Origin: Elusimicrobiota bacterium
GTDB taxonomy: Bacteria > Elusimicrobiota > Elusimicrobia > UBA1565 > UBA9628
Assembly: GCA_028871595.1 (NCBI GenBank)
Contig: JAGWMT010000019.1
Coordinates: 1 to 22,596, forward strand
Reading direction: 5' to 3'
Length of the DNA stretch: 22,596 bases
Shown here in pieces: positions 8,951-17,318 of this stretch (position 1 is its first letter; each line of letters starts with the position of its first letter). Made by a program: the position numbers and the translations under genes. Under the pieces are notes generated by a model, which was not told where the DNA came from, made no database searches, and worked only from the letters and a program-made list of their open reading frames with translations.

Positions 8951-9423
8951 TCAGCGCTTGCCCTGCAGGCGCTTGATCAGGCCCGTCGTCGAGTAGCCCT
9001 TCTTGAGGGGCACGATGACGACCCTGCCGGCGTGGCGCGCCTCGGGGAGGTCGGAGGGTTTATAGTCGCCGCCCTTCACCTGCACGTCGGGCTTGAGGCG
9101 GGCCATCAGCGCCTCGGGCGTGGACTCGCCGAAGGCGACGACGGCGTCCACGCAGGCCAGCGCGGCCACCACCTCGGCGCGGTCGCGCCAGGCGTTCACC
9201 GGACGGCCCGGCGCCTTTTCCAGCGCGCGCACGGAGGCGTCCGAGTTCACCCCCACGATGAGCAGGTCGCCCTGCGCGCGGGCCTTCTCGAGCACCCTCA
9301 CGTGGCCGGCGTGCAGGATGTCGAAGACGCCGTTGGTGAAGACCACGCTGCGGCCCTCCCAGCGCCAGAGTTCGCGCAAGGTCAGCAGCTTTTTCAGCGG
9401 AAGGATCTTCGAGGGCGAGGGCT

Positions 9424-9427
<4 letters not shown>
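8951..9427 (-). CDS. rfaE2: D-glycero-beta-D-manno-heptose 1-phosphate adenylyltransferase
   Basis: This nucleotidyltransferase makes ADP-heptose from heptose-1-phosphate for the LPS inner core. The 158-residue protein corresponds to the C-terminal adenylyltransferase half of HldE only; the sugar-kinase half is not present here. Key features are VVFTNGVFDILHAGHV with the HxGH motif at H39-H42, the NSDASVRALEKAPGRPVN segment, the KPDVQVKGGDY motif and the ending YSTTGLIKRL, which matches the ISTT(x)I signature. The start is the ATG at 9427, which overlaps the accC stop by ATGA. It is the last gene of the long minus-strand operon. Its presence supports a Gram-negative outer membrane with heptose-containing glycolipid. 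Confidence 0.94.
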
Positions 9428-10785
<1,358 letters not shown>

Positions 10786-10798
10786 AGGTCCTCTTCCG

Positions 10799-12094
10799 TC
10801 ATTGGGCGTCGGGAGCGCGCAAGGTCTCGCGCATCCGCTGGATGAAGGCCAGGTCCCGGGGTTCGGTGCAGAGCTGGGAGCCGCGTTCCACGTCGGCGAG
10901 CGCCTCGCCCGGCCGGCTGATGTCCACGTACGCCTGGGAGCGGGCCAGCAGAATCGAGCATTGGTCGGCCGGGGAGATCTCGGGGAAGGAGAGCATCTCC
11001 GCGTACTGCTCGAGCGCGAGGTCGGGCTTGCGCAGCGCGTGGTGATAGGTGTCGGCCAGGATCGCGTGCAGGTGGTAGAGGCTCTTCATCGTCAGGTTCG
11101 ACGGATAGGTCCGCGCCAGCTCCAGCGCCTTCAGGCAGCGCAGTTCGGCGTCCTCGGGGGATTTCCGGTAGTACGCCGCCTCGCAGAGGTAGCCCCAGGC
11201 CATGGGGTCGCGGGGATTCACCGTCGCCGCGGTCTGCGCCAGGATCAGACCCTTGTCCGCGTCGCCCTTCTCGAAGGCGGCCTCGACGTCGCGCATCAAG
11301 GTCCAATTGTACGGCCGCGTCCAGCGCGGGCCGTCCGCCGCGGCCTCCAAGGTGAAGAGGAGGTGGTCCTTGCGCGGCGGCGCGCCGGCGGCCTTCAGGT
11401 CGTAGGAGAGGAGGATCGCTCCCGGTTCCATGTGCTCGATGGCCAGGCCGGACCAGGTCCAGGCCGTTTTGTCGCGCGAGGCGCGGAACTCGGCCTCGGT
11501 GCAGTTGCGCTTCGCCGCGTCGGAGAAAAGGGCGTAAGCGCGCGAGTAGTCGTGCGTGCGCAGCGCTTCCAGATAGCGGGACGCGAGTTTCGGCACCAGG
11601 ATTTCGGGCCGGCGCGTCTCGCGCCAGAACCAGATGGCGTAGGCGGCCGCGGCCACTCCGGCCAGCGCCGCCAGGGCGTTGAACGTGTGCCGCCAAGCGC
11701 GGGGCTTCGGCGGCGCCGGCGCGGAGGGCGGGGCCGAGACGAGCTTCGGCGGACTCCACAGGTCCTCGATGGGAGCGACGCCGGGCGCTTGGCCCGCCGC
11801 CGGCAGCGGGGCGGGGCCGCCGGCCGCGGCGCCGGGCGCGGGGAGGCGGCGAACCTCGGTGGCCGGGATGTCCGCCGACGGCGCGCCGGGCAGCTGCGTC
11901 CGGGGCGGCGGGGCGATCGCGCCCAGCGACGCGATGGATTTTCCGCACTTGTCGCAGAAATTCTTGGCGATCGAGTTCTGATTGCCGCAGGATCCGCAGA
12001 CCCGCGCGTTGCGGCCGCCGCATTTCGCGCACTCCAGGCGCGGCTCCGTCGAGGCGGAGCCGCACTTGGTGCACAGGATCTGGGCTTCGGCCAT
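10799..12094 (-). CDS. Double zinc-ribbon, single-TM, TPR-containing protein
   Basis: I do not recognise this 431-residue protein as a named family. Residues 8-50 contain four CxxC pairs (C8/C11, C22/C25, C33/C36, C47/C50), the pattern of a double zinc ribbon. Residues ~60-135 are Pro/Ala-rich and probably disordered. A single membrane segment lies at ~138-157 (ALAALAGVAAAAYAIWFW), followed by RETRR. Residues ~163-255 (LASRYLEALRTHDYSRAYALFS...) resemble an NTF2-like fold. Residues ~270-425 are helical repeats of TPR character (DADKGLILAQTAATVNPRDP..., LKALELARTYP). Zinc ribbons are usually cytoplasmic, so the repeats would face the periplasm, although the flanking charges do not settle topology. 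It starts 6 bases after the AccB-like gene and ends 13 bases before accC. Confidence 0.75.
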   Translation of the reverse strand: MAEAQILCTKCGSASTEPRLECAKCGGRNARVCGSCGNQNSIAKNFCDKCGKSIASLGAIAPPPRTQLPGAPSADIPATEVRRLPAPGAAAGGPAPLPAAGQAPGVAPIEDLWSPPKLVSAPPSAPAPPKPRAWRHTFNALAALAGVAAAAYAIWFWRETRRPEILVPKLASRYLEALRTHDYSRAYALFSDAAKRNCTEAEFRASRDKTAWTWSGLAIEHMEPGAILLSYDLKAAGAPPRKDHLLFTLEAAADGPRWTRPYNWTLMRDVEAAFEKGDADKGLILAQTAATVNPRDPMAWGYLCEAAYYRKSPEDAELRCLKALELARTYPSNLTMKSLYHLHAILADTYHHALRKPDLALEQYAEMLSFPEISPADQCSILLARSQAYVDISRPGEALADVERGSQLCTEPRDLAFIQRMRETLRAPDAQ

Positions 12095-12100
12095 AAGGCT

Positions 12101-12496
12101 CTAGGCGCGCGGCTCGAGCAGGAACAACGGCCGGCCGTACTCCACGGCCTGACCGGCGTCGGCGAAGCACTTGGCCACGCGTCCGGCGCACGGCGCCTTG
12201 ACGGGCTTGGAGGCGCCGGAGCCGGAGACGATGACGCCCAGGACGTCGCCCTCCGAGACGTCGGCGCCTTCCTCGGCCTTGCGCGGCTTGCCCGGCTCGG
12301 CCCATTGAAAGAAGCCGACGGATTCCGCGGCCACGGGCACGAAGCGGCTGGCGGGCATGGAGCCGCCGGGGATCGCGGCGGGGGCTTCCTTGGTGCTCAG
12401 GGCGAAGCCGCGGCCGTCCTTCTTGTAGGCGACTTCCACCAGGTCGGTGCCCTTCATCCAGTCCAAAACGGGGCGAAGCAGGTTCTTGTCCATCAT
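12101..12496 (-). CDS. AccB-like protein lacking the biotinylation lysine
   Basis: The 131-residue protein matches the layout of biotin carboxyl carrier protein AccB. An N-terminal helical segment (LLRPVLDWMKGTDLVEVAY, residues 6-24) precedes a short Ala/Pro linker and a biotinyl-type domain at about 52-129. The domain keeps the thumb-length stretch (FQWAEPGKPRKAEEG), the VSEGDVLGVI strand and the C-terminal GQAVEYGRPLFLLE, nearly identical to AccB. Where AccB has EAMKM, aligned from the downstream AxxxG, this protein has SGSGA, so G94 stands at the biotinyl-lysine position. The reading frame is unbroken across this point and the other frames do not encode AMKM. It cannot be biotinylated in the normal way. 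It may be a structural or regulatory partner of AccC or a decayed paralogue. The start at 12496 overlaps the cdd stop (ATGA). Confidence 0.85.
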   Translation of the reverse strand: MMDKNLLRPVLDWMKGTDLVEVAYKKDGRGFALSTKEAPAAIPGGSMPASRFVPVAAESVGFFQWAEPGKPRKAEEGADVSEGDVLGVIVSGSGASKPVKAPCAGRVAKCFADAGQAVEYGRPLFLLEPRA

Positions 12497-13011
12497 TTCC
12501 TCCGGGAGCGGGCGCGGGCGCGCGCGGGTTTCTTCCGGCCGCGGCCGGAGTTCTTGCGCTTGAGCAGGTTTCGCGGATTCTGGGGGAGCAGGCCCGAGGC
12601 CAGCGGATCGAAGGCCATCGGGAGCATCTTGAAGACGGTCGTCTTGACGATCGAGCGCCGTCCCGACGGGGCCAGGTCCACCAGGTACAGGGCGGTGTCC
12701 TTGTCGCTGAACTCGAACAGGACCTGGCGGCAGGCGCCGCAGGGCTTGGCCGCGGCGCCCACCACGGCGACGGCGGAGATGGAGTCGTGCCCGCCGGCGA
12801 CGGCGTGGTAGATGGCCGCGCGTTCGGCGCACATGGACAGGCCGTAGCTGGCGTTCTCCACGTTGCAGCCCGCGAAGACCCGGCCGGTGTCGGTCAGCAC
12901 GGCGGCGCCGACGCGGTAGCGGGAGTAGGGGCAGTAGGCGCGCTTCTGCGCTTGGACGGCGGTCTCGATCAGACGCTCGACGGCTTTGGCTTTGGCTTTC
13001 TGGGCGCTCAT
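12493..13011 (-). CDS. cdd: Cytidine deaminase with a basic C-terminal extension
   Basis: This enzyme deaminates cytidine and deoxycytidine to uridine forms in pyrimidine salvage. The homotetrameric-type active site is present: C61, A62 and E63 in MCAERAAI, and C91 and C94 in PCGACRQVL. C61, C91 and C94 bind zinc and E63 is the proton shuttle. The substrate motif appears as FAGCNVENASYG. Family members usually end near the FKMLPMAF segment (about residue 134). Here about 38 more residues follow, and the last 22 contain 13 Lys/Arg (positions 151-172), so the tail is strongly basic. The start is the ATG at 13011, overlapping the mtnP stop by ATGA. The tail's codons run into the ATG of the AccB-like gene. 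Confidence 0.95.
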   Translation of the reverse strand: MSAQKAKAKAVERLIETAVQAQKRAYCPYSRYRVGAAVLTDTGRVFAGCNVENASYGLSMCAERAAIYHAVAGGHDSISAVAVVGAAAKPCGACRQVLFEFSDKDTALYLVDLAPSGRRSIVKTTVFKMLPMAFDPLASGLLPQNPRNLLKRKNSGRGRKKPARARARSRRK

Positions 13012-13880
13012 GCGTATTTCCTCACGAGGAGATCCAGCTTCCTCATCGTCGCCTTGTTCCGGAACTTCGGATCGGTGAACAGCGCGCCCTTCAGGGCCTC
13101 GGAGAACGCGGGCTCAAGTTTCGCGGCGGCGATGCGGGGCACGGCCAGGCGCATCAGCTTCTGCGCGTTGGCCGAGTTCGCGTGGAGGTTCTGCACGACC
13201 ATCTCGGTGTGCACCTCCTCGCCTTCCTTCCAGCAGTCGTAGTCGGTGACCATCGCGACCTGCGAGTAGACGAACTCCGCCTCGCGCGCCAGCTTCGCCT
13301 CCGTGGCGGCGGTCATGCCGATCAGCGACCAGCCGAAGGAGCGGTGCATCTCGGACTCCGCCTTCGTCGAGAACGCCGGGCCCTCCATGCAGCAGTAGGT
13401 CCCGCCGAACACCGACTTGATGCCGAGCTCCCGGGCGCAGTCGAACACGATCTTATTTTGCGCGGGCGCGAACGGGGGATTGAGCGCGATGTGCGCGACC
13501 GCGCCGTTCCCGAAGAAGGTCTGCACGCGGTCCTTCGTCCGGTCCACCAACTGGTCGGGGAACACGAAGGTCCGGGGAGGGAGCTCTTCCTTCAGGGAGC
13601 CCACGGCGCTGAACGCCAGCACGCGCTCGACGCCCAAAGACTTCAGCGCCCACATGTTGGCGCGCTGGTTGATCTCCGTGGGGGTGACGACGTGGCCGCG
13701 GCCGTGGCGGGGCAGGAACGCGCAGGCGACCCCGTCCAGGTCGCCCAAGGTGATGGGGCCGGAATGGGCGCCGAAAGGGGTCTTGACCGTCAGCTCGCGC
13801 GGGTTCTTGATCGCGTCCGAGGAATAGAGGCCGCTGCCCCCGATGACGCCGACCTGCGCCTGGTTTTTCGTCTTCTTCAC
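13008..13880 (-). CDS. mtnP: S-methyl-5'-thioadenosine phosphorylase
   Basis: This PNP/MTAP family 2 enzyme cleaves 5'-methylthioadenosine to adenine and 5-methylthioribose-1-phosphate, salvaging the by-product of polyamine and SAM-dependent chemistry. The 290-residue protein shows GVIGGSGL at the N-terminus, phosphate-binding R58-H59 in FLPRHGRGH, EGPAFSTKAES, M189 in GMTAATEAKLARE, and D213/D215 in VTDYDCW, the pair that recognises the adenine 6-amino group and argues against a guanine-specific PNP. The start is a GTG at 13880 whose GTGA overlaps the stop of the receiver gene; the frame stays open further upstream, but that extension only shadows the receiver gene. The C-terminus couples to cdd. 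Confidence 0.92.
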   Translation of the reverse strand: MKKTKNQAQVGVIGGSGLYSSDAIKNPRELTVKTPFGAHSGPITLGDLDGVACAFLPRHGRGHVVTPTEINQRANMWALKSLGVERVLAFSAVGSLKEELPPRTFVFPDQLVDRTKDRVQTFFGNGAVAHIALNPPFAPAQNKIVFDCARELGIKSVFGGTYCCMEGPAFSTKAESEMHRSFGWSLIGMTAATEAKLAREAEFVYSQVAMVTDYDCWKEGEEVHTEMVVQNLHANSANAQKLMRLAVPRIAAAKLEPAFSEALKGALFTDPKFRNKATMRKLDLLVRKYA

Positions 13881-14260
13881 GGGCAATAGCCTCCGAGAGG
13901 GAGCAACTCGGCGATCAGCGCGTCCAATGTCTTGAGATCCACCGGCTTCTGGATGAAGCGCGTCTTCGGGTCGTTGGGCAGGATCGGGGCGAGCTTCGAC
14001 AACGGATGCGCGGACATGAAGATCACCGGGATGTTCTTCGTGTTCACGTCCTTCTGCAGGACCTGGTACGCCGACGAGCCGTACGCGCCCGGCATCTGGA
14101 CGTCGGTGATGATCAGATGCGGGCGGTGCTCGGCCGCCTTCTGCGACAGGGCATAGCCGTCGTTGACCGTGATCATCCGGTGCCCCTTGTGCGACAGATA
14201 GTCGCTGAGGAGCTCGGTGATGTCCGGGTTGTCGTCCGCCAGAAGGATTTGCGCGATCAC
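13877..14260 (-). CDS. Single-domain response regulator (receiver only)
   Basis: The 127-residue protein is a CheY-like receiver with no output domain. The acidic pocket is D9-D10 (LLADDN), the phosphoacceptor is D53 (IITDVQMPG), the switch Ser is S83 (FMSAH), and the conserved Lys is K105 (QKPVD). It should be phosphorylated by a histidine kinase that is not encoded in this window, and it would act by protein-protein contact. It starts with GTG at 14260, 21 bases after glyA, with an AAGGAG sequence about 13 bases upstream, rather far for an optimal ribosome-binding site. Its stop overlaps the mtnP start. Why a receiver lies between two housekeeping metabolic genes is not clear. Confidence 0.9.
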   Translation of the reverse strand: MIAQILLADDNPDITELLSDYLSHKGHRMITVNDGYALSQKAAEHRPHLIITDVQMPGAYGSSAYQVLQKDVNTKNIPVIFMSAHPLSKLAPILPNDPKTRFIQKPVDLKTLDALIAELLPLGGYCP

Positions 14261-14281
14261 GTTTCGGTCCGGGCTCCTTGT

Positions 14282-15553
14282 TTACGCGGCGTTCGTGAGC
14301 AGGCCCTTCATCAGCTCCGGGTAGATGGGGAAGCGGCGGCACAGCGCGGTGGTCGCGCTTTTGACGCGCTTGAGCGCGGCGTCGTCGGCGCGGGCGGTCA
14401 GCGCCTCGTCGATCAGGGACGCGATCTGTTCCATTTCCGCCTCCTTCATGCCGCGCGTGGTCACCGCGGGAGTGCCGATGCGCACGCCGGAGGCGATGAA
14501 GGGCTTCTGCGGGTCGTACGGGATGGCGTTCTTGTTGACCGTGATGCCGGCCTTGTCGAGCGCCGCCTCGGCCTCCTTGCCCGTCGCGTTCTTGGAGCGC
14601 AGGTCCACGGAGAAGAGGTGGCAGTCGGTGCCGCCCGCCACGATGCGCAGGCCGCGGTCGGTCAGCGCTTTCGACAGCCGGCGGGCGTTGGCGATCACCT
14701 GTAATTGATACTGCTTGAATTCCGGCTTCAGGGCTTCCCCGAAGCAGACGGCCTTGGCGGCGATCACATGCATCAACGGTCCGCCCTGCTCGCCGGGAAA
14801 CACCGCCTTATCCAGGGCGGCGGCGTGCGGGGTCTTGCAGAGCACCATGCCGCCGCGCGGCCCGCGCAAGGTCTTATGCGTCGTGGTCGTCGTGAAATCC
14901 GTCAGTCCGACGGGGGACGGATACACCCCCGCGGCGATGAGACCGGCGTAGTGCGCGATGTCGGCGGCGAACAGCGCGCCGACCTCGTCGGCCAGCCTCT
15001 TCAGGCGGGCCCAGTCGATCACCCGCGAGTAATTCGACGCGCCCATGAAAATGATGCGGGGCTTCGCCGCGCGCGCGTCGCGCTCGGCCTTCTCGTAATC
15101 GATGAGTTCGTCGTCCTGCCGAACATCGATGGGCACGATCTTGTAGTACTTCCCGGAAAAATTCAGCGGATGGCCGTGGGACAGGTGGCCGCCGTGGGCC
15201 AGGTTGAGGCCCATCACGGTGTCGCCGGGCTGTAAAACGGAAAGATACATCGCCATGTTCGCCTGGGAGCCCGAGTGGGGCTGCACGTTGGCGTGCTCGG
15301 CGCCGAAGAGGGTCTTGGCGCGGGAGATCGCCAGCGACTCGGCCACGTCCACGAACTCGCAGCCGCCGTAATAGCGCTTGCCCGGATAGCCCTCGGCGTA
15401 CTTGTTCGTCAGCAGCGAACCCTGCGCCTCCAGGACCGCCTCGGACGCGTAGTTCTCGGACGCGATCAGTTCCAGGTTGTCGGACTGGCGGCGGGCCTCC
15501 GCCGTCATCGCGGCATAAAGTTCGGGATCCTGCTTAGCGAGGATTTCCAGCAT
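14282..15553 (-). CDS. glyA: Serine hydroxymethyltransferase
   Basis: This PLP enzyme interconverts serine plus tetrahydrofolate with glycine plus 5,10-methylene-THF, the main source of one-carbon units. It is 423 residues, full length. Visible motifs are LIASENYAS near the N-terminus, [28 protein letters not shown], the cofactor-contacting [18 protein letters not shown], and the PLP lysine K227 in [15 protein letters not shown]. The start is the ATG at 15553, supported by CCGGAGG about 7 bases upstream. The first 20 bases overlap the 3' end of the phosphatase gene. The order tsaC, low-molecular-weight phosphatase, then glyA recalls the ywlC-ywlE-glyA neighbourhood of Bacillus, an old conserved grouping. 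Confidence 0.98.
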   Translation of the reverse strand: MLEILAKQDPELYAAMTAEARRQSDNLELIASENYASEAVLEAQGSLLTNKYAEGYPGKRYYGGCEFVDVAESLAISRAKTLFGAEHANVQPHSGSQANMAMYLSVLQPGDTVMGLNLAHGGHLSHGHPLNFSGKYYKIVPIDVRQDDELIDYEKAERDARAAKPRIIFMGASNYSRVIDWARLKRLADEVGALFAADIAHYAGLIAAGVYPSPVGLTDFTTTTTHKTLRGPRGGMVLCKTPHAAALDKAVFPGEQGGPLMHVIAAKAVCFGEALKPEFKQYQLQVIANARRLSKALTDRGLRIVAGGTDCHLFSVDLRSKNATGKEAEAALDKAGITVNKNAIPYDPQKPFIASGVRIGTPAVTTRGMKEAEMEQIASLIDEALTARADDAALKRVKSATTALCRRFPIYPELMKGLLTNAA

Positions 15554-16013
15554 GGGAATGCCTCCGGATTAATATATCGAGAGATTCTTTGATGAGGTCG
15601 GCGCATTCGGAATACACGGCGTCGTTATGACCCCACGGGTCGGCGATGTCGTGTCCCCCGAGGCCGGCGGCCTCGAGGAGGATCTGTATTTTTTCGGCGT
15701 ATTTCGGGAACCGAGACAAAATCGTGCTCCGGTGGGAGCGAGTCATCACGTACACATCGTCGGCGGATTCGAGCATCGCTTCGTTGAGTTGTCGTGCGAC
15801 GTGATTTTTGTCGTCGATGCCCAATTTTCCCAACGCACGGATCGCTTCGTCCGTCATGCCCTCTCCGACTTCCGCCGCGACCCCGGCCGACTCGGCCGTC
15901 AAGGGAAGCCCCGCCTCTCCGGCGAGCCGCTGAGCGATCTTTTCGGCCATCGGCGACCGGCAAATATTGCCGGTGCAAACGAACAGAAGGCGACGGGGAG
16001 GGGACGACATCAT
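15534..16013 (-). CDS. Low-molecular-weight phosphotyrosine phosphatase
   Basis: The 159-residue protein carries the P-loop CX5R at residues 13-19 (CTGNICRS, with C13 the nucleophile and R19) and the general-acid loop D125-P126 (IADPWGHND). It dephosphorylates protein phosphotyrosine through a cysteinyl-phosphate intermediate. In the arginine phosphatase YwlE the loop reads CTGNTCRS, and the Thr there is known to favour phosphoarginine; the Ile here is the usual residue in tyrosine-specific members. The first of two adjacent ATGs (16013) overlaps the tsaC stop as ATGA; starting at the second loses one residue. The gene has noticeably less GC than its neighbours: 33, 36 and 31 of 60 in the lines at 15661, 15721 and 15781. 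Confidence 0.92.
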   Translation of the reverse strand: MMSSPPRRLLFVCTGNICRSPMAEKIAQRLAGEAGLPLTAESAGVAAEVGEGMTDEAIRALGKLGIDDKNHVARQLNEAMLESADDVYVMTRSHRSTILSRFPKYAEKIQILLEAAGLGGHDIADPWGHNDAVYSECADLIKESLDILIRRHSHAGNPR

Positions 16014-16642
16014 GCCGCGACGGCCCCCATGATCTTCTCCGCGGGGACGACGCCGGTCTTGGTGACCCGGGGCTTGTCGCCGGTCGCGTCCACGATGGTC
16101 GCCTCGCCCGCCGGGAGCGTCCCGCCGTCCACCATGAAGTCCAGCTCGGCGCCCAGCACGGCGGCCACGCCGGCGGCCTCCGTCAGGGGCGGCTGGCCGG
16201 ATTTGTTGGCGCTGGTGTACACCCAGGGCACGCCGGACGCGGCCAGGATGGCCAGCGCGGCCGGGTGCGACGGCACGCGGATGGCCACGTTGGGATATTC
16301 CGGGAAGGTGAGCAGGCGTCCCTGGGCCGTGGGTTTGAGCAGGAGGGCGACGGGGCCGGGCCAGAACTTCGCGGCCAGGGCCTCCGCCAGCGGCGTCCAC
16401 TCGACCCACTTCTTGGCCTCCTCGACGGAATGGACCATGACGGGCAGGGGCTTCAAGGTCGAGCGCTCCTTGATCTGCAGCAGGCGGCGCGTCGCGGCCT
16501 TGATCAGGCCGGTGGAGCCCAGCGCGTAAGCGGTCTCGGTCGGAAAGGAGACGGTCTTGCAGCCCTTCGCCGCTGCGCCGATTTTTTGCGCGTCGGCGGC
16601 GGACAGGATTCCGGCGGCGTCGGTCTTGAGGGGGTCAAGCAT
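16010..16642 (-). CDS. tsaC: L-threonylcarbamoyladenylate synthase (Sua5/YrdC family)
   Basis: TsaC makes threonylcarbamoyl-AMP from threonine, bicarbonate and ATP. TsaD and its partners then transfer this group to A37 of ANN-decoding tRNAs (t6A). The 210-residue protein covers the YrdC domain without the extra Sua5 C-terminal domain. Motifs are VSFPTETAYALG (usually PTETVYGLG), LLQIKERSTLKPLPVMV, KFWPGPVALLL, VAIRVPSHP and YTSANKSGQPP. The start is the ATG at 16642, with the first 8 bases inside the rsmI 3' end. It overlaps the phosphatase start at its stop. It sits with rsmI and glyA in a translation- and one-carbon-related part of the operon. Confidence 0.93.
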   Translation of the reverse strand: MLDPLKTDAAGILSAADAQKIGAAAKGCKTVSFPTETAYALGSTGLIKAATRRLLQIKERSTLKPLPVMVHSVEEAKKWVEWTPLAEALAAKFWPGPVALLLKPTAQGRLLTFPEYPNVAIRVPSHPAALAILAASGVPWVYTSANKSGQPPLTEAAGVAAVLGAELDFMVDGGTLPAGEATIVDATGDKPRVTKTGVVPAEKIMGAVAA

Positions 16643-17318
16643 GGGCGGGCTCCTTGTCCGGATGAAAGAGGATGACGAACTCGCCCAGGATCTCGGGCCG
16701 GGAGGCGAATGCGGCGCGCACCGAGGCGACGGTGCCGCGCACGTATTCCTCGTGGATCTTGGAGAGTTCGCGGGCGGCGACGCACTGCGCGTCCGGGCCC
16801 AGGGCGGCTTGCGCGTCGTCGAGCAGCTCGAGGACGCGGAACGGCGACTCGTAGACGACGATGGTGCGCTCGAGGGTCTTGACCTCCTCCAGCGCGCGGC
16901 GGCGCTTGCCGGAGCTTCGGGGCAGGAAGCCGAGGAAGAGGAAGCTGTCTCCCGGCAGGCCCGAGCCCGCCACGGCGGCGGCCACGGCCGACGGCCCCGG
17001 CAAGGACGTCATCGGCAGGCCCTCGCGGCGGGCGGCGGCCACGGCGCGGCGGCCGGGATCGGACAGCCCGGGGCAGCCGCCGTCGGACACCAGGCTGACG
17101 ACGTCGCCGCGACGCACGCGCTCCAGGAGCTTCTCCACGGAGCGCGGATCGTTCTCGTCGTAGCGTTCCAGCGGCGTGGACAGCCCGAAATGCGACATCA
17201 GCATGCGCGTGTGGCGCGTGTCCTCGCAGAAGACCACGGCGGATTCCTTGAGCGCCCGAAGTCCTCGGGCCGTCATGTCCTCCAGGTTGCCGATGGGCGT
17301 GGGCACGACGTAGAGCAT
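16635..17318 (-). CDS. rsmI: 16S rRNA 2'-O-ribose C1402 methyltransferase
   Basis: RsmI methylates the ribose of C1402 in the ribosomal P site using SAM. It belongs to the tetrapyrrole-methylase fold. Visible motifs are LYVVPTPIGNLEDMTARGL at the N-terminus, FCEDTRHTRMLMSHFG, the SAM-loop VSLVSDGGCPGLSDPG (commonly SDAGTPxISDPG) and VYESPFRVLELLDD. At 227 residues it is shorter than the E. coli protein of about 286 and lacks the C-terminal helical extension. The ATG at 17318 overlaps the stop of the HD-GYP gene by one base (TGATG), and the frame upstream of it is only a shadow of that gene. The end overlaps tsaC by 8 bases. Confidence 0.95.
   Translation of the reverse strand: MLYVVPTPIGNLEDMTARGLRALKESAVVFCEDTRHTRMLMSHFGLSTPLERYDENDPRSVEKLLERVRRGDVVSLVSDGGCPGLSDPGRRAVAAARREGLPMTSLPGPSAVAAAVAGSGLPGDSFLFLGFLPRSSGKRRRALEEVKTLERTIVVYESPFRVLELLDDAQAALGPDAQCVAARELSKIHEEYVRGTVASVRAAFASRPEILGEFVILFHPDKEPAHA

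Noticed and set aside
12180..12245. A frameshift hiding a normal AMKM biotinylation site
   Set aside because: Translation of the other two frames over this stretch gives no AMKM-like sequence, and the correct AccB C-terminus follows in the same frame.
12101..12832. A longer start for the AccB-like gene
   Set aside because: The upstream part only reads the cdd gene in another frame (Arg-rich, no motifs). The ATG at 12496 overlaps the cdd stop and gives the AccB-type N-terminus.
15560..15590. An internal promoter for glyA at the ATATATTAAT patch
   Set aside because: The patch is coding sequence of the generally AT-richer phosphatase gene, and no -35 element is evident; glyA has a good RBS and can be co-transcribed.
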